Part shown: positions 44,973-53,296 of the stretch, one piece after another
Layout: every line of letters begins with the position of its first letter
How positions within the stretch are numbered: the stretch's first letter is position 1
Source of the DNA: Gammaproteobacteria bacterium
GTDB taxonomy: Bacteria > Pseudomonadota > Gammaproteobacteria > Steroidobacterales > Rariloculaceae
Assembly (NCBI GenBank): GCA_017577365.1
Contig: PKRJ01000023.1
Coordinates: 1-55,608, forward strand
Direction of reading: 5' to 3'
DNA length: 55,608 bases
The notes under the pieces: model-generated
Told to the model about the DNA's origin: nothing
The model's input: the letters and a program-made list of their open reading frames with translations, nothing else
Database searches by the model: none
Position numbers and translations under genes: made by a program

Positions 44973-45416
44973 CTAACCGAACGTCGCCTCGCGAAGGCGT
45001 TCCTGGATCTCCTTCGGCGTTTGCAACGTCCAATCCTTGCCGATCTCAGCGGCGATCCTCTCCTTGAGCGGCCGCGCGATGCTCTGACGCAGGTAGCCGA
45101 GGAAGCGCGGCTCGGCGACGACGTAGAGGCGATCGAACTCGCCCTGCTGGCGCCCGGATTCGAGCTTCGCCGCGACCTCTTTCGCGAAGCGGATCGCCTC
45201 CTGCTCGACCGGGTCGACCGATGCGCCCATTGCGTGGCGGCCTTGGCCGCCGGCGTCGAAGGCGGCGCCGGGACGATCCGCGTTGATGTCCTGGTTCTTG
45301 AGGCGCGTCATCGGGGAGACGAGCGTCGCGATTTCTTCGATCGGCCCGTTGCGGCCCTTCTGCGAGAAAATTCGGCAGCGGCTCTTGTCGGCGACGGCGA
45401 TCCAGTCCTTACTCAT
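44973..45416 (-). CDS. Host attachment protein family (release-factor-like fold)
   Basis: 147 residues. MSKDWIAVADKSRCRIF at the start, a central FAKEVAAKLESGRQQGEFDRLYVVAEPRFLG and the end RIAAEIGKDWT match proteins annotated as 'host attachment protein' in proteobacteria, which belong to the bacterial eRF1-like (baeRF) superfamily. The name comes from an early plant-attachment report; a ribosome- or stress-related role is now thought more likely. A GGAGGAG site precedes the ATG at 45416. Divergent from the sulfotransferase. Confidence 0.75.
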   Translation of the reverse strand: MSKDWIAVADKSRCRIFSQKGRNGPIEEIATLVSPMTRLKNQDINADRPGAAFDAGGQGRHAMGASVDPVEQEAIRFAKEVAAKLESGRQQGEFDRLYVVAEPRFLGYLRQSIARPLKERIAAEIGKDWTLQTPKEIQERLREATFG

Positions 45417-45530
45417 CTCGTCTCCTCCTTCTCGCAATCGGCGACGTCCGAATGCGCGGCGAGCGCGACGCCGCCCTCGAGGCTATCCTACCGCCTGCCG
45501 CAACCCGATTCGAATCGACGGTTTTCCCGT

Positions 45531-46427
45531 ATGAGCGCAAACGAGCGAAAGCGTCCTCGCTACGTCGACCACGGCGGTTTTCTGATGCCGATGGGGTTTC
45601 CCGTCGCGGGCTTCGAGTCCGGTCTCGGCTATCGCGCGGCGCCGGGCGACATCTTCGTCGCGACGTACCCGAAATGCGGCACGACGTGGATGCAGTACAT
45701 CGTCTGGTTGCTCGTCAGAGGGCGTTCGCTCGGCGCCGACGATCGGCTCACGGAGCTGTTCCCGCATCTCGAGGAAGTCGGTGCGGATACGATCGGGACG
45801 CTTCCCCAGCCGAGGCTGATCAAGACGCATCTGTCCGCTTCGCTGGTGCCTTGGAACACGGACGCGAAGTACGTCTGGGTGGTGCGCAATCCGTTCGACT
45901 GCGCCGTCTCGTTCTTCCATCACACGAGAGGGTTCGTCCATCACTACGATTTCGCGGACGGCACGTTCGACGACTTTTTCGAGTGCTTCATCGAGGGCCG
46001 CGTCGACTTCGGCGACTACTTCGATCATCTGCTATCGTGGTATGCGCGCAAGGACGAGGCGAACGTGCTGTTCGTGACGTACGAGGCGATGCACGCCGAC
46101 GCCCGGAGCGTCATTGTCGACGTCGCGACATTCCTCGGCGGCACGGCGCTCGAGACCGCGGAGGACGCGGCGCGCGTCGACTGGATCGCCGCGGAAACGA
46201 GTTTCGGCAGCATGCGGCGAGATCAGCGCCGCTGGTCGAGCGAGCGGCCGCCCGGGATGCCGGACTTCGTTCGAAAGGGGGGCATCGGCGATTGGCGGAG
46301 CTGCTTCTCGCCCGAGCAGGCGGCGCGGCTGGTCGAGGCGTTCGAGCGACGCACGGCCGGCACCGGCGCGGCGGCGCTTTGGCCCGAGATTCTCGCCGAA
46401 GCGCGCCGCTACGCGTACGGAGCGTGA
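45531..46427 (+). CDS. PAPS-dependent sulfotransferase
   Basis: 298 residues. All three cytosolic-sulfotransferase signatures are present: the 5'-phosphosulfate loop YPKCGTTW (46-53), the 3'-phosphate motif VVRNPFDCAVSFFHH (about residue 122) and RKGGIGDW near the C-terminus; the catalytic His lies in KTHLS. The enzyme transfers sulfate from PAPS to a hydroxyl or amine on a small molecule. The acceptor is unknown. Close resemblance to animal SULT-type enzymes is common in gammaproteobacteria and myxobacteria. No PAPS-synthesis genes are nearby. Confidence 0.9.
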   Translation: MSANERKRPRYVDHGGFLMPMGFPVAGFESGLGYRAAPGDIFVATYPKCGTTWMQYIVWLLVRGRSLGADDRLTELFPHLEEVGADTIGTLPQPRLIKTHLSASLVPWNTDAKYVWVVRNPFDCAVSFFHHTRGFVHHYDFADGTFDDFFECFIEGRVDFGDYFDHLLSWYARKDEANVLFVTYEAMHADARSVIVDVATFLGGTALETAEDAARVDWIAAETSFGSMRRDQRRWSSERPPGMPDFVRKGGIGDWRSCFSPEQAARLVEAFERRTAGTGAAALWPEILAEARRYAYGA

Positions 46428-46468
46428 TCGCCAGGAAGTCCAGAGCGGAAAGGAGGAGCTGAAGCGAA

Positions 46469-46768
46469 ATGGACGAAAGGACGCAAATCGAGCTCGAGGC
46501 TGCCGTGTTCCGGCGGCTTCTGAAGCACCTCGACGAGCGAAAGGACGTGCAGAACATCGACCTGATGATCCTTGCCGGCTTCTGCCGCAACTGCTTGAGC
46601 AAGTGGTACGTCGAGGCGGCGAAGGAGCGGGGTATCGAGGTCGATCTCGAGGACGCGCGCCGGCGCGTCTACGGCATGCCGTACGAGGAATGGAAGGCGA
46701 AGTATCAGCCTCCGGCGACGCCGGAGCAGCTCGCGCGCTTCGAGGAGGCGCAGAAGCGGCACGGCTGA
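46469..46768 (+). CDS. DUF1244 family protein
   Basis: 99 residues. The family core AAVFRRLLKHLDERKDVQNIDLMILAGFCRNCLSKWY and GMPYEEWKAKYQ is unmistakable. DUF1244 is a small helical protein conserved in proteobacteria; a structure is known for a homologue, but no function. A GGAGGAG ribosome site precedes the ATG. It is 41 bases downstream of the sulfotransferase gene on the same strand and convergent with ispB. Confidence 0.9.
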   Translation: MDERTQIELEAAVFRRLLKHLDERKDVQNIDLMILAGFCRNCLSKWYVEAAKERGIEVDLEDARRRVYGMPYEEWKAKYQPPATPEQLARFEEAQKRHG

Positions 46769-46782
46769 AGGCGAGTCGTTGT

Positions 46783-46805
46783 CCCGCCGCGGCGGCCGCG
46801 GCGGG
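46783..46805. terminator. GC-rich hairpin between convergent DUF1244 and ispB
   Basis: A perfect 10-base-pair stem (CCCGCCGCGG / CCGCGGCGGG) with a 3-base loop lies between the two stop codons. It lacks a T run on either side, so it may be a weak bidirectional terminator or an RNA-stability element. Confidence 0.5.
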
Positions 46806-46807
46806 CG

Positions 46808-47806
46808 TCAGTATCGGCGATGGATCGCGAACTGCGCGAGGCCGACGAGGCCGTCGCGGAACTTCGACGGCGAGAGCACCGACAGCGCCGCGATCGCATG
46901 CTCGGCCTCGATGCGCGCGCGCTCCATCGTGTAGCGTAGGCCGCCCGAGCTTTCGATCGCGAGCTGGATCGATTTCAGGTTCTGCGTGCCGCCGGTCTCG
47001 ACGGCTTCCCGGATCATATGCCGCTCCGCCGCGCTGCCGTGGTCCATGGCGTAGATCAGCGGCAGCGTCGGCTTGCCCTCGGCGAGATCGTCGCCGATGT
47101 TCTTGCCGAGCTCCTCGGGCTTCGCCATGTAATCGAGCGCGTCGTCGATCAGCTGGAACGCGAGGCCGAGATGACGCCCGAAGCCGATCAGGGCCTGCTC
47201 GACGGCTTCGCTCTGGTTCGCGATGATCGCGGCGATCCGCGTCCCGGCTTCGAAGAGCTTCGCCGTCTTACGGTAGATGACCTCCATGTAATCGGCTTCG
47301 GTAATGTTCGGGTTGTTGCAGTTCATGAGCTGCAACACCTCGCCCTCGGCGATCGTGTTCGTCGCATTCGCCATCACCTCGAGGATTCTGATGTCGTTGA
47401 GCTCGACCATCAGCTGGAACGCGCGCGAGTAGAGGAAGTCGCCGACGAGCACGCTCGCCTGGTTTCCGAACAGCACGTTCGCGGTGCGTTGACCGCGGCG
47501 GAGCCCGGAACCGTCGACGACGTCGTCGTGAAGCAGCGTCGCCGTGTGGATGAACTCGATGATCGCCGCGGCGGAGATGTGCGCCTCACCGCGATAGCCG
47601 CACGCGCGCGCGGCGAGCAGCACCGCGAGCGGACGCAGGCGCTTCCCGCCGTTGTGGATGATGTGATGAGCGACTTGGTTGACGAGGGCGACGTCGCTGC
47701 CGAGGCGGCGATAGATGACGCCGTTGACCCCGCTCCAATCGTCGCCGACGAGTAGTCTCAGCGCGTCGAGCGACGGCGCCAGTTGTTGGCTCGGGGCAAC
47801 ATGCAT
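46808..47806 (-). CDS. ispB: All-trans polyprenyl diphosphate synthase (octaprenyl, IspB)
   Basis: 332 residues. The first Asp-rich motif LLHDDVVD (D94, D95, D98) and the second LIDDALDY (about 220) bind the magnesium-diphosphate substrates, and GGKRLRP is the conserved basic motif. The family elongates farnesyl diphosphate with isopentenyl units to make the ubiquinone side chain; chain length cannot be fixed from sequence. Its position divergent from rplU-rpmA is the usual gammaproteobacterial arrangement for ispB. Confidence 0.95.
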   Translation of the reverse strand: MHVAPSQQLAPSLDALRLLVGDDWSGVNGVIYRRLGSDVALVNQVAHHIIHNGGKRLRPLAVLLAARACGYRGEAHISAAAIIEFIHTATLLHDDVVDGSGLRRGQRTANVLFGNQASVLVGDFLYSRAFQLMVELNDIRILEVMANATNTIAEGEVLQLMNCNNPNITEADYMEVIYRKTAKLFEAGTRIAAIIANQSEAVEQALIGFGRHLGLAFQLIDDALDYMAKPEELGKNIGDDLAEGKPTLPLIYAMDHGSAAERHMIREAVETGGTQNLKSIQLAIESSGGLRYTMERARIEAEHAIAALSVLSPSKFRDGLVGLAQFAIHRRY

Positions 47807-47922
47807 TTGCGGAATGATGCCTGATGTGACGCTCTTTGGCGAGCAGAAGTCCGATTCCCTGCGACGCGGAGTCCGCCGCGCCGCCGCGTATTCTCCTCAG
47901 AACTCCGGGACTCGTCGCCGCG

Positions 47923-47951
47923 TTGACCCTTATCCGGCCGATCACTAAAAT
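47923..47951 (+). promoter_or_regulatory. Sigma70-type promoter for rplU-rpmA
   Basis: TTGACC and TAAAAT separated by exactly 17 bases. Expected start near 47958 leaves a leader of about 70 bases before the rplU GTG. That leader holds two copies of TGCGGTCGGC (47963-47972, 47987-47996). Confidence 0.75.
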
Positions 47952-48026
47952 GCGTCGCTTCCTGCGGTCGGCTGCATCGCGTTCCTTGCGGTCGGCAGTC
48001 GCATCAGTTGCCGAGGAGCTTTCCCA

Positions 48027-48350
48027 GTGTATGCGGTTTTTCGTACGGGCGGTAAGCAGTACCGCGTAAGTCAGGGCGACAAGCTGCGCATTGAGCGCCT
48101 GACCGCCGAGGTCGGCGACACCGTCGATTTCGACCAGGTCCTGCTCGTCGGCGAGGGGCAGAACGTGCGCATCGGCGCACCGCTCGTGCCCGGCGGCAAG
48201 GTCCAGGCCAAGGTGATCGGTCAGGGCCGCGCGAAGAAGATCGAGGTCGTGAAGTTCAAGCGCCGTGCCCACTATCGGCGGACGAAGGGGCATCGGCAGC
48301 CTTACACGGAGGTGGAGATCACTTCCATTTCCGGCGGAGACGCGGCGTAG
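48027..48350 (+). CDS. rplU: Large ribosomal subunit protein bL21
   Basis: 107 residues from a GTG start with GAGGAGC upstream. The sequence (YAVFRTGGKQYRVSQGD, KKIEVVKFKRR, HYRRTKGHRQPYTEVEI) is standard bL21, which binds 23S rRNA and lines the base of the large subunit. It is the first gene of the rplU-rpmA pair and has a clear sigma70-type promoter. Confidence 0.97.
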   Translation: MYAVFRTGGKQYRVSQGDKLRIERLTAEVGDTVDFDQVLLVGEGQNVRIGAPLVPGGKVQAKVIGQGRAKKIEVVKFKRRAHYRRTKGHRQPYTEVEITSISGGDAA

Positions 48351-48445
48351 CCGCGCGGGCTCGGCAAGAGGGTCTTCCGGAAGTAGAGTCTTGGAAGGGC
48401 CGGCCGGTCCGGCAATAGGTCCGAGAACATCGAGGACATTCGGCG

Positions 48446-48703
48446 ATGGCACACAAAAAGGCAGGCGGCAGCTCGAAGAACGGCCGCGATTCGGAATCGA
48501 AACGGCTCGGCGTGAAGCGCTTCGGCGGCGAGCAGGTCCTGGCCGGCAATATCATCGTGCGCCAGCGGGGCACGCGTTATCACCCGGGGACGAACGTCGG
48601 CCTCGGCCGCGACCACACGCTGTTCGCGCTGAAGGACGGCCGGGTGGTGTTCGAGACGAAGGGACCGAAGAATCGGTTGCACGTCAGCGTCGTGGCGGAC
48701 TGA
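48446..48703 (+). CDS. rpmA: Large ribosomal subunit protein bL27
   Basis: 85 residues, starting MAHKKAGGSSKNGRDSESKR and with the typical GTRYHPGTNVGLGRDHTLFAL. The conserved N-terminal tail reaches the peptidyl-transferase centre. The mature N-terminus is encoded directly, without the cleavable Firmicute extension. It follows rplU by 95 bases and is followed by a strong terminator. Confidence 0.97.
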   Translation: MAHKKAGGSSKNGRDSESKRLGVKRFGGEQVLAGNIIVRQRGTRYHPGTNVGLGRDHTLFALKDGRVVFETKGPKNRLHVSVVAD

Positions 48704-48726
48704 GCTCCGCCTCGATCGCGACGCCG

Positions 48727-48753
48727 AAAAGCCCCGCGCGTCGGGGCTTTTTC
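48727..48753 (+). terminator. Intrinsic terminator of rplU-rpmA
   Basis: AAAAGCCCC and GGGGCTTTTT pair around a GCGCGTC loop, ending in five T residues. It separates rplU-rpmA from obgE, which must be read by leakage or its own promoter. Confidence 0.9.
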
Positions 48754-48823
48754 GTCTCCGGGCCGCGGAAGGCCGTATCGCCCTCGGCCGTTCCGCGTCC
48801 GCATCCTGCAGGCTCGGGCAGTC

Positions 48824-49924
48824 GTGAAGTTCGTCGACGAGGCTGATATACGCGTCGAGGCCGGCCGCGGCGGCGACGGCACGGTCAGCTTTCGCCGTGA
48901 GAAGTACATCCCGAAGGGCGGCCCCGACGGAGGCGACGGCGGCGGGGGCGGTAGCGTCTATCTCGTCGCGAAGGAAGGCGTGAACACGCTCGCGGACTTC
49001 CGCGTCCAGCGGCGGTTCAAGGCCGAGAGCGGCCAGCCGGGCGGCGGCCGGAACATGACCGGCGCGTCGGGGGCCGATCTGTTCATCCCGGTGCCGGTCG
49101 GCACCGAGGTCTTCGATTTCGATACCGGCGAGATGCTCGGCGACCTCGTCGCGCCGGGCGATCGACTGCTCGTCGCCCGCGGCGGTCGCGGGGGGCGCGG
49201 AAACACGTCGTTCAAGAGCAGCGTGAACCGGGCCCCTCGCCAGTTCACCCGCGGCGAGCCCGGCGAGGCGCGGCATCTCAAGCTGGCGCTCAAGGTGCTC
49301 GCCGACGTCGGGTTGCTTGGCGCGCCGAATGCCGGCAAGTCGACACTGACGCGCGCGGTCTCGGCGGCGCGGCCGAAGGTCGCCGATTACCCGTTCACGA
49401 CGCTGCACCCGCATTTGGGCGTCGTGCGGGTCGGCATCGAACGCAGCTTCGTCATCGCGGATATTCCCGGCCTGATCGAGGGGGCGGCCGAAGGGGCGGG
49501 GCTCGGGATCCGTTTCCTGAAGCATCTCGAGCGGACGAGGCTGCTTTGGCACGTCGTCGATGCGAACCCCGACCGTCCGGACGACGAGATCGCGGCCGAG
49601 ATCCGCACGATCGTCGCCGAGCTCGAGCGCTATTCGACGGAGCTTGCCGCGCTGCCGCGGTGGCTCGTGCTGAACAAGCTGGATCTGATGCCCGCGGACG
49701 AGCGCGATGCGCACGTGGGCCGCGTCGCCGAAGCGTGCGGCTGGTCCGGGCCCGCGTACGGGATCAGCGCGTTGACGGGCGAGGGGATCGAGACGCTCGT
49801 CCGCGACACGATGCGCTTTCTCGAGCGTCTACGCGAGGCGGAGAGTGAGGCGTCGGTGCCGGCGTCGGCGGACTCGGATCGTCCGCCGACGGAGACCGGC
49901 GGCCGGTCAGGCCATCGCGCGTAG
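48824..49924 (+). CDS. obgE: Obg-family GTPase
   Basis: 366 residues from a GTG start. The glycine-rich Obg fold (1-158) leads into the G domain with G1 GAPNAGKST, G3 DIPGLIEGA and G4 NKLD. ObgE/CgtA binds the large ribosomal subunit and takes part in its assembly and in growth control. Position after rplU-rpmA is conserved across bacteria. The acidic, Pro/Ser-rich C-terminal tail is variable in the family; its coding end overlaps the convergent rpsT by 18 bases. Confidence 0.96.
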   Translation: MKFVDEADIRVEAGRGGDGTVSFRREKYIPKGGPDGGDGGGGGSVYLVAKEGVNTLADFRVQRRFKAESGQPGGGRNMTGASGADLFIPVPVGTEVFDFDTGEMLGDLVAPGDRLLVARGGRGGRGNTSFKSSVNRAPRQFTRGEPGEARHLKLALKVLADVGLLGAPNAGKSTLTRAVSAARPKVADYPFTTLHPHLGVVRVGIERSFVIADIPGLIEGAAEGAGLGIRFLKHLERTRLLWHVVDANPDRPDDEIAAEIRTIVAELERYSTELAALPRWLVLNKLDLMPADERDAHVGRVAEACGWSGPAYGISALTGEGIETLVRDTMRFLERLREAESEASVPASADSDRPPTETGGRSGHRA

Positions 49925-50170
49925 CTTGGCGTTGAGGCGGCTCTTGTACTGCGCAGCCCGGTTCTTCGCGATCAGGCCTTTGCCGGCCAGCTTGTCGATC
50001 TCGGGCACGGCTTCACGGAAACGCGCCAGCGCGAGCTCCTTGTCGCCGGCCTCGATGGCCTTCAAAACCTTCTTGATCGCGGTGCGGCCGCGCGACCGCA
50101 GCGCCTGGTTGTGGGCGCGCCGAGCCTCGTTCTGCCGAGCGCGCTTCTTTGCGGACTTCGTGTTGGCCAA
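49907..50170 (-). CDS. rpsT: Small ribosomal subunit protein bS20
   Basis: 87 residues, MANTKSAKKRARQNEARRAHNQALRSR-type opening and the helical remainder of bS20, a primary binder of 16S rRNA. It is divergent from murJ across 102 bases, as in many gammaproteobacteria, and converges on obgE with overlapping 3' ends. Confidence 0.97.
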   Translation of the reverse strand: MANTKSAKKRARQNEARRAHNQALRSRGRTAIKKVLKAIEAGDKELALARFREAVPEIDKLAGKGLIAKNRAAQYKSRLNAKLRAMA

Positions 50171-50272
50171 TTTTCGCTTCCGTTGGCTTATCGGCGGACC
50201 GCCGGGAAAGGGCCGGTATTATTTGAAGCGGCGGAAGCCTAGTCAAGCGGAGCGGCCCTTGGAACCTCGGCA

Positions 50273-51895
50273 ATGAGCGTCGCGCCGGCGGAGGAGGCAC
50301 AACCGAGGCTGATGGCCTCGACCGGCGTCGTCAGCGCGATGACGTTGCTGTCGCGCGCGACGGGGCTCGCCCGGGACGTCGGGTTCTCGCACTGGTTCGG
50401 GGCGAGCGCGGCGATGGACGCCTTCTTCGTCGCGTTCAAGATCCCGAACCTGCTGCGGCGATTCTTCGCCGAAGGGGCGTTCTCTCAAGCCTTCGTGCCG
50501 GTGCTCTCCGAGTATCGCGGCACGCGCTCGCCGGGCGAGACCCGGGAGCTGATCGACAAGGTGGCCGGCACGCTCGCGGTCGTGCTGTTCGGCGTGACGC
50601 TCGTCGGCGTAATCGCCGCGCCGCTCCTGATCCTCGTCTTCGCTCCGGGCTTCGTCGACGACGACGATCGGTTCGGCCTCGCGACCGACATGCTCCGGCT
50701 GACGCTGCCTTACTTGCTTTTCATCTCGCTGACCGCGTTCGCCGGCGCGATACTCAACACCTACCGTCGGTTCGCGGTCCCGGCCTTCACGCCGGTGCTG
50801 CTCAACATCGTCCTGATCGTGTTCGCGGCGTTCGTCGCGCCCGGGATGGAGCGGCCCGGCATCGGGCTCGCGGCCGGCGTTCTCGTCGCAGGCTTGGTGC
50901 AGCTCGGCTTTCAAGCGCCGTTTCTGGTTCGACTCGGTTTGCTGCCGCGTTTCCGGCTCGCGTTCGGCGATGCGGGCGTAGTGCGCATCGTTCGCCTGAT
51001 GACGCCGGTGCTCTTCGGCGCGTCGGTGATGCAGATCAACTTGATGCTCGACATGCTGATCGCGTCGTTCCTCGCCGGCGGCAGCATCAGCTGGCTCTAC
51101 TATTCCGACCGGCTCGTCGAGTTTCCGCTGGGCGTCGTCGGGATCGCGCTCGCGACGGTGATCCTACCGAGCCTCTCGGAGCAGCACGCGCGCCGCTCGC
51201 CGTCCGCGTTCGGCGCGACGCTCGATTGGGCGCTCAGGTGGGTGCTCGTCGTCTCGGTCCCGGCCGCGATCGGGTTGCTGCTGATCGCCGAGCCCGTTCT
51301 CGCGACGATCTTCTACGGCGGCGAGTTCGACGAACGCGATCTCGCGATGTCGACCGCGAGCCTCGTCGCCTACGCTCCGGGTCTCGTGGGCTTCGTGCTC
51401 GTCAAGGTGCTGGCGTCCGCGTACTTTGCACGGCAGGATACGCGGACTCCGGTTCGCGTGGGCATGCACACGGTGCTGCTCAATGTCGTGCTGAACGTGA
51501 TCTTCGTGAACTTGCTGTTTCGAACCGATTGGGCTCCGCCGCATGCAGGCCTCGCGCTCGCGACCTCCCTCACGGGGCTGTTCAACGCGGCGATGCTCTT
51601 GCGAGGCCTCGTCACTTCCGGCGTCTACCGCACGCGGATCCGCTGGCTGCCGCTCGTCGCGCGCGTTGCGCTCGCATGCGCGGCGATGACGGCATTCTTG
51701 CTCGTCGCGCTCGGTGCGCTCGGCGATTGGACACAGATCGGCGGTCTCGAGCGCGTCGGTTGGCTCTTGGCGTGCGTCGCCGGCGGGATGTCGATCTACG
51801 CGGCGACGTGCCTGGCGAGCGGGCTCTCGCTGCGCGCGCTCGGCGCCGAGCCGCGCGCGGAGGTCGACGCGGCCGACGAGCGGGCGGACGGATGA
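50273..51895 (+). CDS. murJ: Lipid II flippase MurJ
   Basis: 540 residues, about 14 membrane helices of the MOP superfamily. Family features include the N-terminal TLLSRATGLARDV, DAFFVAFKIPNLLRRFFAEGAFSQAFVPVL and the central Arg-containing helices. MurJ flips lipid II across the inner membrane for peptidoglycan synthesis. The stop overlaps the ribF start (ATGA), so the two are co-translated. murJ-ribF-ileS is a conserved order. Confidence 0.96.
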   Translation: MSVAPAEEAQPRLMASTGVVSAMTLLSRATGLARDVGFSHWFGASAAMDAFFVAFKIPNLLRRFFAEGAFSQAFVPVLSEYRGTRSPGETRELIDKVAGTLAVVLFGVTLVGVIAAPLLILVFAPGFVDDDDRFGLATDMLRLTLPYLLFISLTAFAGAILNTYRRFAVPAFTPVLLNIVLIVFAAFVAPGMERPGIGLAAGVLVAGLVQLGFQAPFLVRLGLLPRFRLAFGDAGVVRIVRLMTPVLFGASVMQINLMLDMLIASFLAGGSISWLYYSDRLVEFPLGVVGIALATVILPSLSEQHARRSPSAFGATLDWALRWVLVVSVPAAIGLLLIAEPVLATIFYGGEFDERDLAMSTASLVAYAPGLVGFVLVKVLASAYFARQDTRTPVRVGMHTVLLNVVLNVIFVNLLFRTDWAPPHAGLALATSLTGLFNAAMLLRGLVTSGVYRTRIRWLPLVARVALACAAMTAFLLVALGALGDWTQIGGLERVGWLLACVAGGMSIYAATCLASGLSLRALGAEPRAEVDAADERADG

Positions 51896-52836
51896 GCCTC
51901 AAGCTTTACCGCCACGTCGACTCGCTGCCGCCGGCGGAGCGCGGGCGCTCCGTGACGATCGGCGCGTTCGACGGGCTGCACCTCGGCCATCGCGTGATCC
52001 TCGACCGGCTCATGCAAGACGCTCGGGCGGCCGGGCGGCCGGCGCTCGTCTGCTCGTTCGAGCCGACGCCGGGCGAGGTGCTCTCGCCGCACGATCCGCC
52101 GCCGCGCTTGACGTGCTTCCGCGAGCGCTTCGAGCTGCTCGACGCGGCGGGCATCGACGAGTTCTTCTGCCCGAGCTTTCGCAAGCTTCGCCGGCTCACG
52201 CCTCAGGAGTTCGTCGAGCGGCTGCTGGTCGAGCGTCTCGACGCGCGTCACGTGGTCGTCGGTCACGACTTCCGCTTCGGCTACGGCCGCGGCGGCACGC
52301 TCGACGACCTGCGCCGCGCCGGCGAGCGGCACGGTTTCGACGTGACCGTCGTCGAGCCGGTGATGCTCGACGGCGAGCGCGTGAGCAGCACGGCGATTCG
52401 CGCCGCGCTCGCCGCGGGCGATCTCGAGAAGGCGAAGTCGATGCTCGGCCGCGACTACAGCATGTCGGGACGGGTCATTCGGGGCCTCGGGCTCGGCAAG
52501 CGCCTCGGCTTCCCGACGGCGAACATCGGCCTGAAGCGTCGGCGGGCGCCGGTCGACGGCATCTTCGCCGTGCGGGTCGGCGGCCTCGGCCCGAAGCTGC
52601 TCGACGGCGTCGCGAGCATCGGCACGCGTCCGACCGTCGGCGGCGGCCCGACGCTCCTCGAGGTGCTGATCTTCGACTTCGACCGCGAGGTCTATGGCGA
52701 GCACATCACCGTGCACTTCGTGAAGCGCCTGCGCGAGGAGCGGCATTTCGACGGGCTCGAAGCGTTGAAGGCGCAGATCGCCGTCGACGTCGGCGAAGCC
52801 CGCGCGGCGCTCCGACGGGCTGCGCCCGCCGCTTGA
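51892..52836 (+). CDS. ribF: Bifunctional riboflavin kinase / FAD synthetase
   Basis: 314 residues. The N-terminal nucleotidyltransferase domain has the TIGAFDGLHLGH motif and VSSTAIR; the C-terminal riboflavin kinase domain has GKRLGFPTANI and DGIFAVRV. It phosphorylates riboflavin to FMN and adenylates FMN to FAD in the cytoplasm. It overlaps murJ by four bases and is followed by a 460-base leader before ileS. Confidence 0.96.
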   Translation: MSLKLYRHVDSLPPAERGRSVTIGAFDGLHLGHRVILDRLMQDARAAGRPALVCSFEPTPGEVLSPHDPPPRLTCFRERFELLDAAGIDEFFCPSFRKLRRLTPQEFVERLLVERLDARHVVVGHDFRFGYGRGGTLDDLRRAGERHGFDVTVVEPVMLDGERVSSTAIRAALAAGDLEKAKSMLGRDYSMSGRVIRGLGLGKRLGFPTANIGLKRRRAPVDGIFAVRVGGLGPKLLDGVASIGTRPTVGGGPTLLEVLIFDFDREVYGEHITVHFVKRLREERHFDGLEALKAQIAVDVGEARAALRRAAPAA

Positions 52837-52865
52837 ATCGCGTAAACTCGAACGCCCAAAAGCTG

Positions 52866-53275
52866 TGATGGGGACGAGTAACCGGTCCACCGCGGCCACA
52901 GCGATCAGGGGACGGTGCGAGCCCTGAGCCGCGGCCCGGCGAATATCACCCCGGAGCTGCTGTGCCGAACGCGACCGCGCGCCTCGCGCGGCGCCGCCAG
53001 CCGAGGCGGCGAGCCTTTCTTCCCAGGCAGCCAGTAAGCGCAGACGTGTGGCTCACGTGACAGGGCCGAGCTGGGCGCCGCTCAGCTCACGAGGCCGCTT
53101 CCGCGAGGCAGCGGCGAAGCCGGGTGGTACCGCGATCCCCGTCGCCCCGGCGCCGATCGAAGGGGCATTCGAAGTCTTCCAAGTCCGTGCATCGGGCCCT
53201 TTACGTCGGCCGGGACGGCGTGCAGAGCCATGGCGTCAGTGCCATGCGAGGAAACGGGGGCAAGCCCCTTTTTTG
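52866..53275 (+). promoter_or_regulatory. T-box leader of ileS (isoleucine, AUC specifier)
   Basis: The stretch carries the full set of T-box landmarks. Stem I contains AGTA (52877-52880) opposite GAATATCAC, which offers the specifier ATC (52945-52947, an Ile codon) followed by A. The distal loop GGTGCGAG (52914-52921) fits the conserved GGUGNNAG. The T-box proper GGGTGGTACCGCG is at 53122-53134. The antiterminator folds exactly: CGGG, seven-base bulge TGGTACC, GCG, loop, CGC, CCCG (53121-53149). An alternative pairing of GCCCC (53144-53148) with GGGGC (53162-53166) could replace it. Uncharged tRNA-Ile should favour ileS expression. The read-out may be transcriptional, since a terminator-like hairpin follows. 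Confidence 0.88.
53252..53274 (+). terminator. Terminator-like hairpin between the T-box and ileS
   Basis: GGGG-CAAG-CCCC followed by six T residues, with flanking AAA able to pair with the first T residues. It ends 22 bases before the ileS ATG. It lies about 100 bases past the antiterminator, farther than usual, so how the T-box controls it is not clear. Confidence 0.6.
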
Positions 53276-53296
53276 CAGGGAACGTGGGAAGGATCG

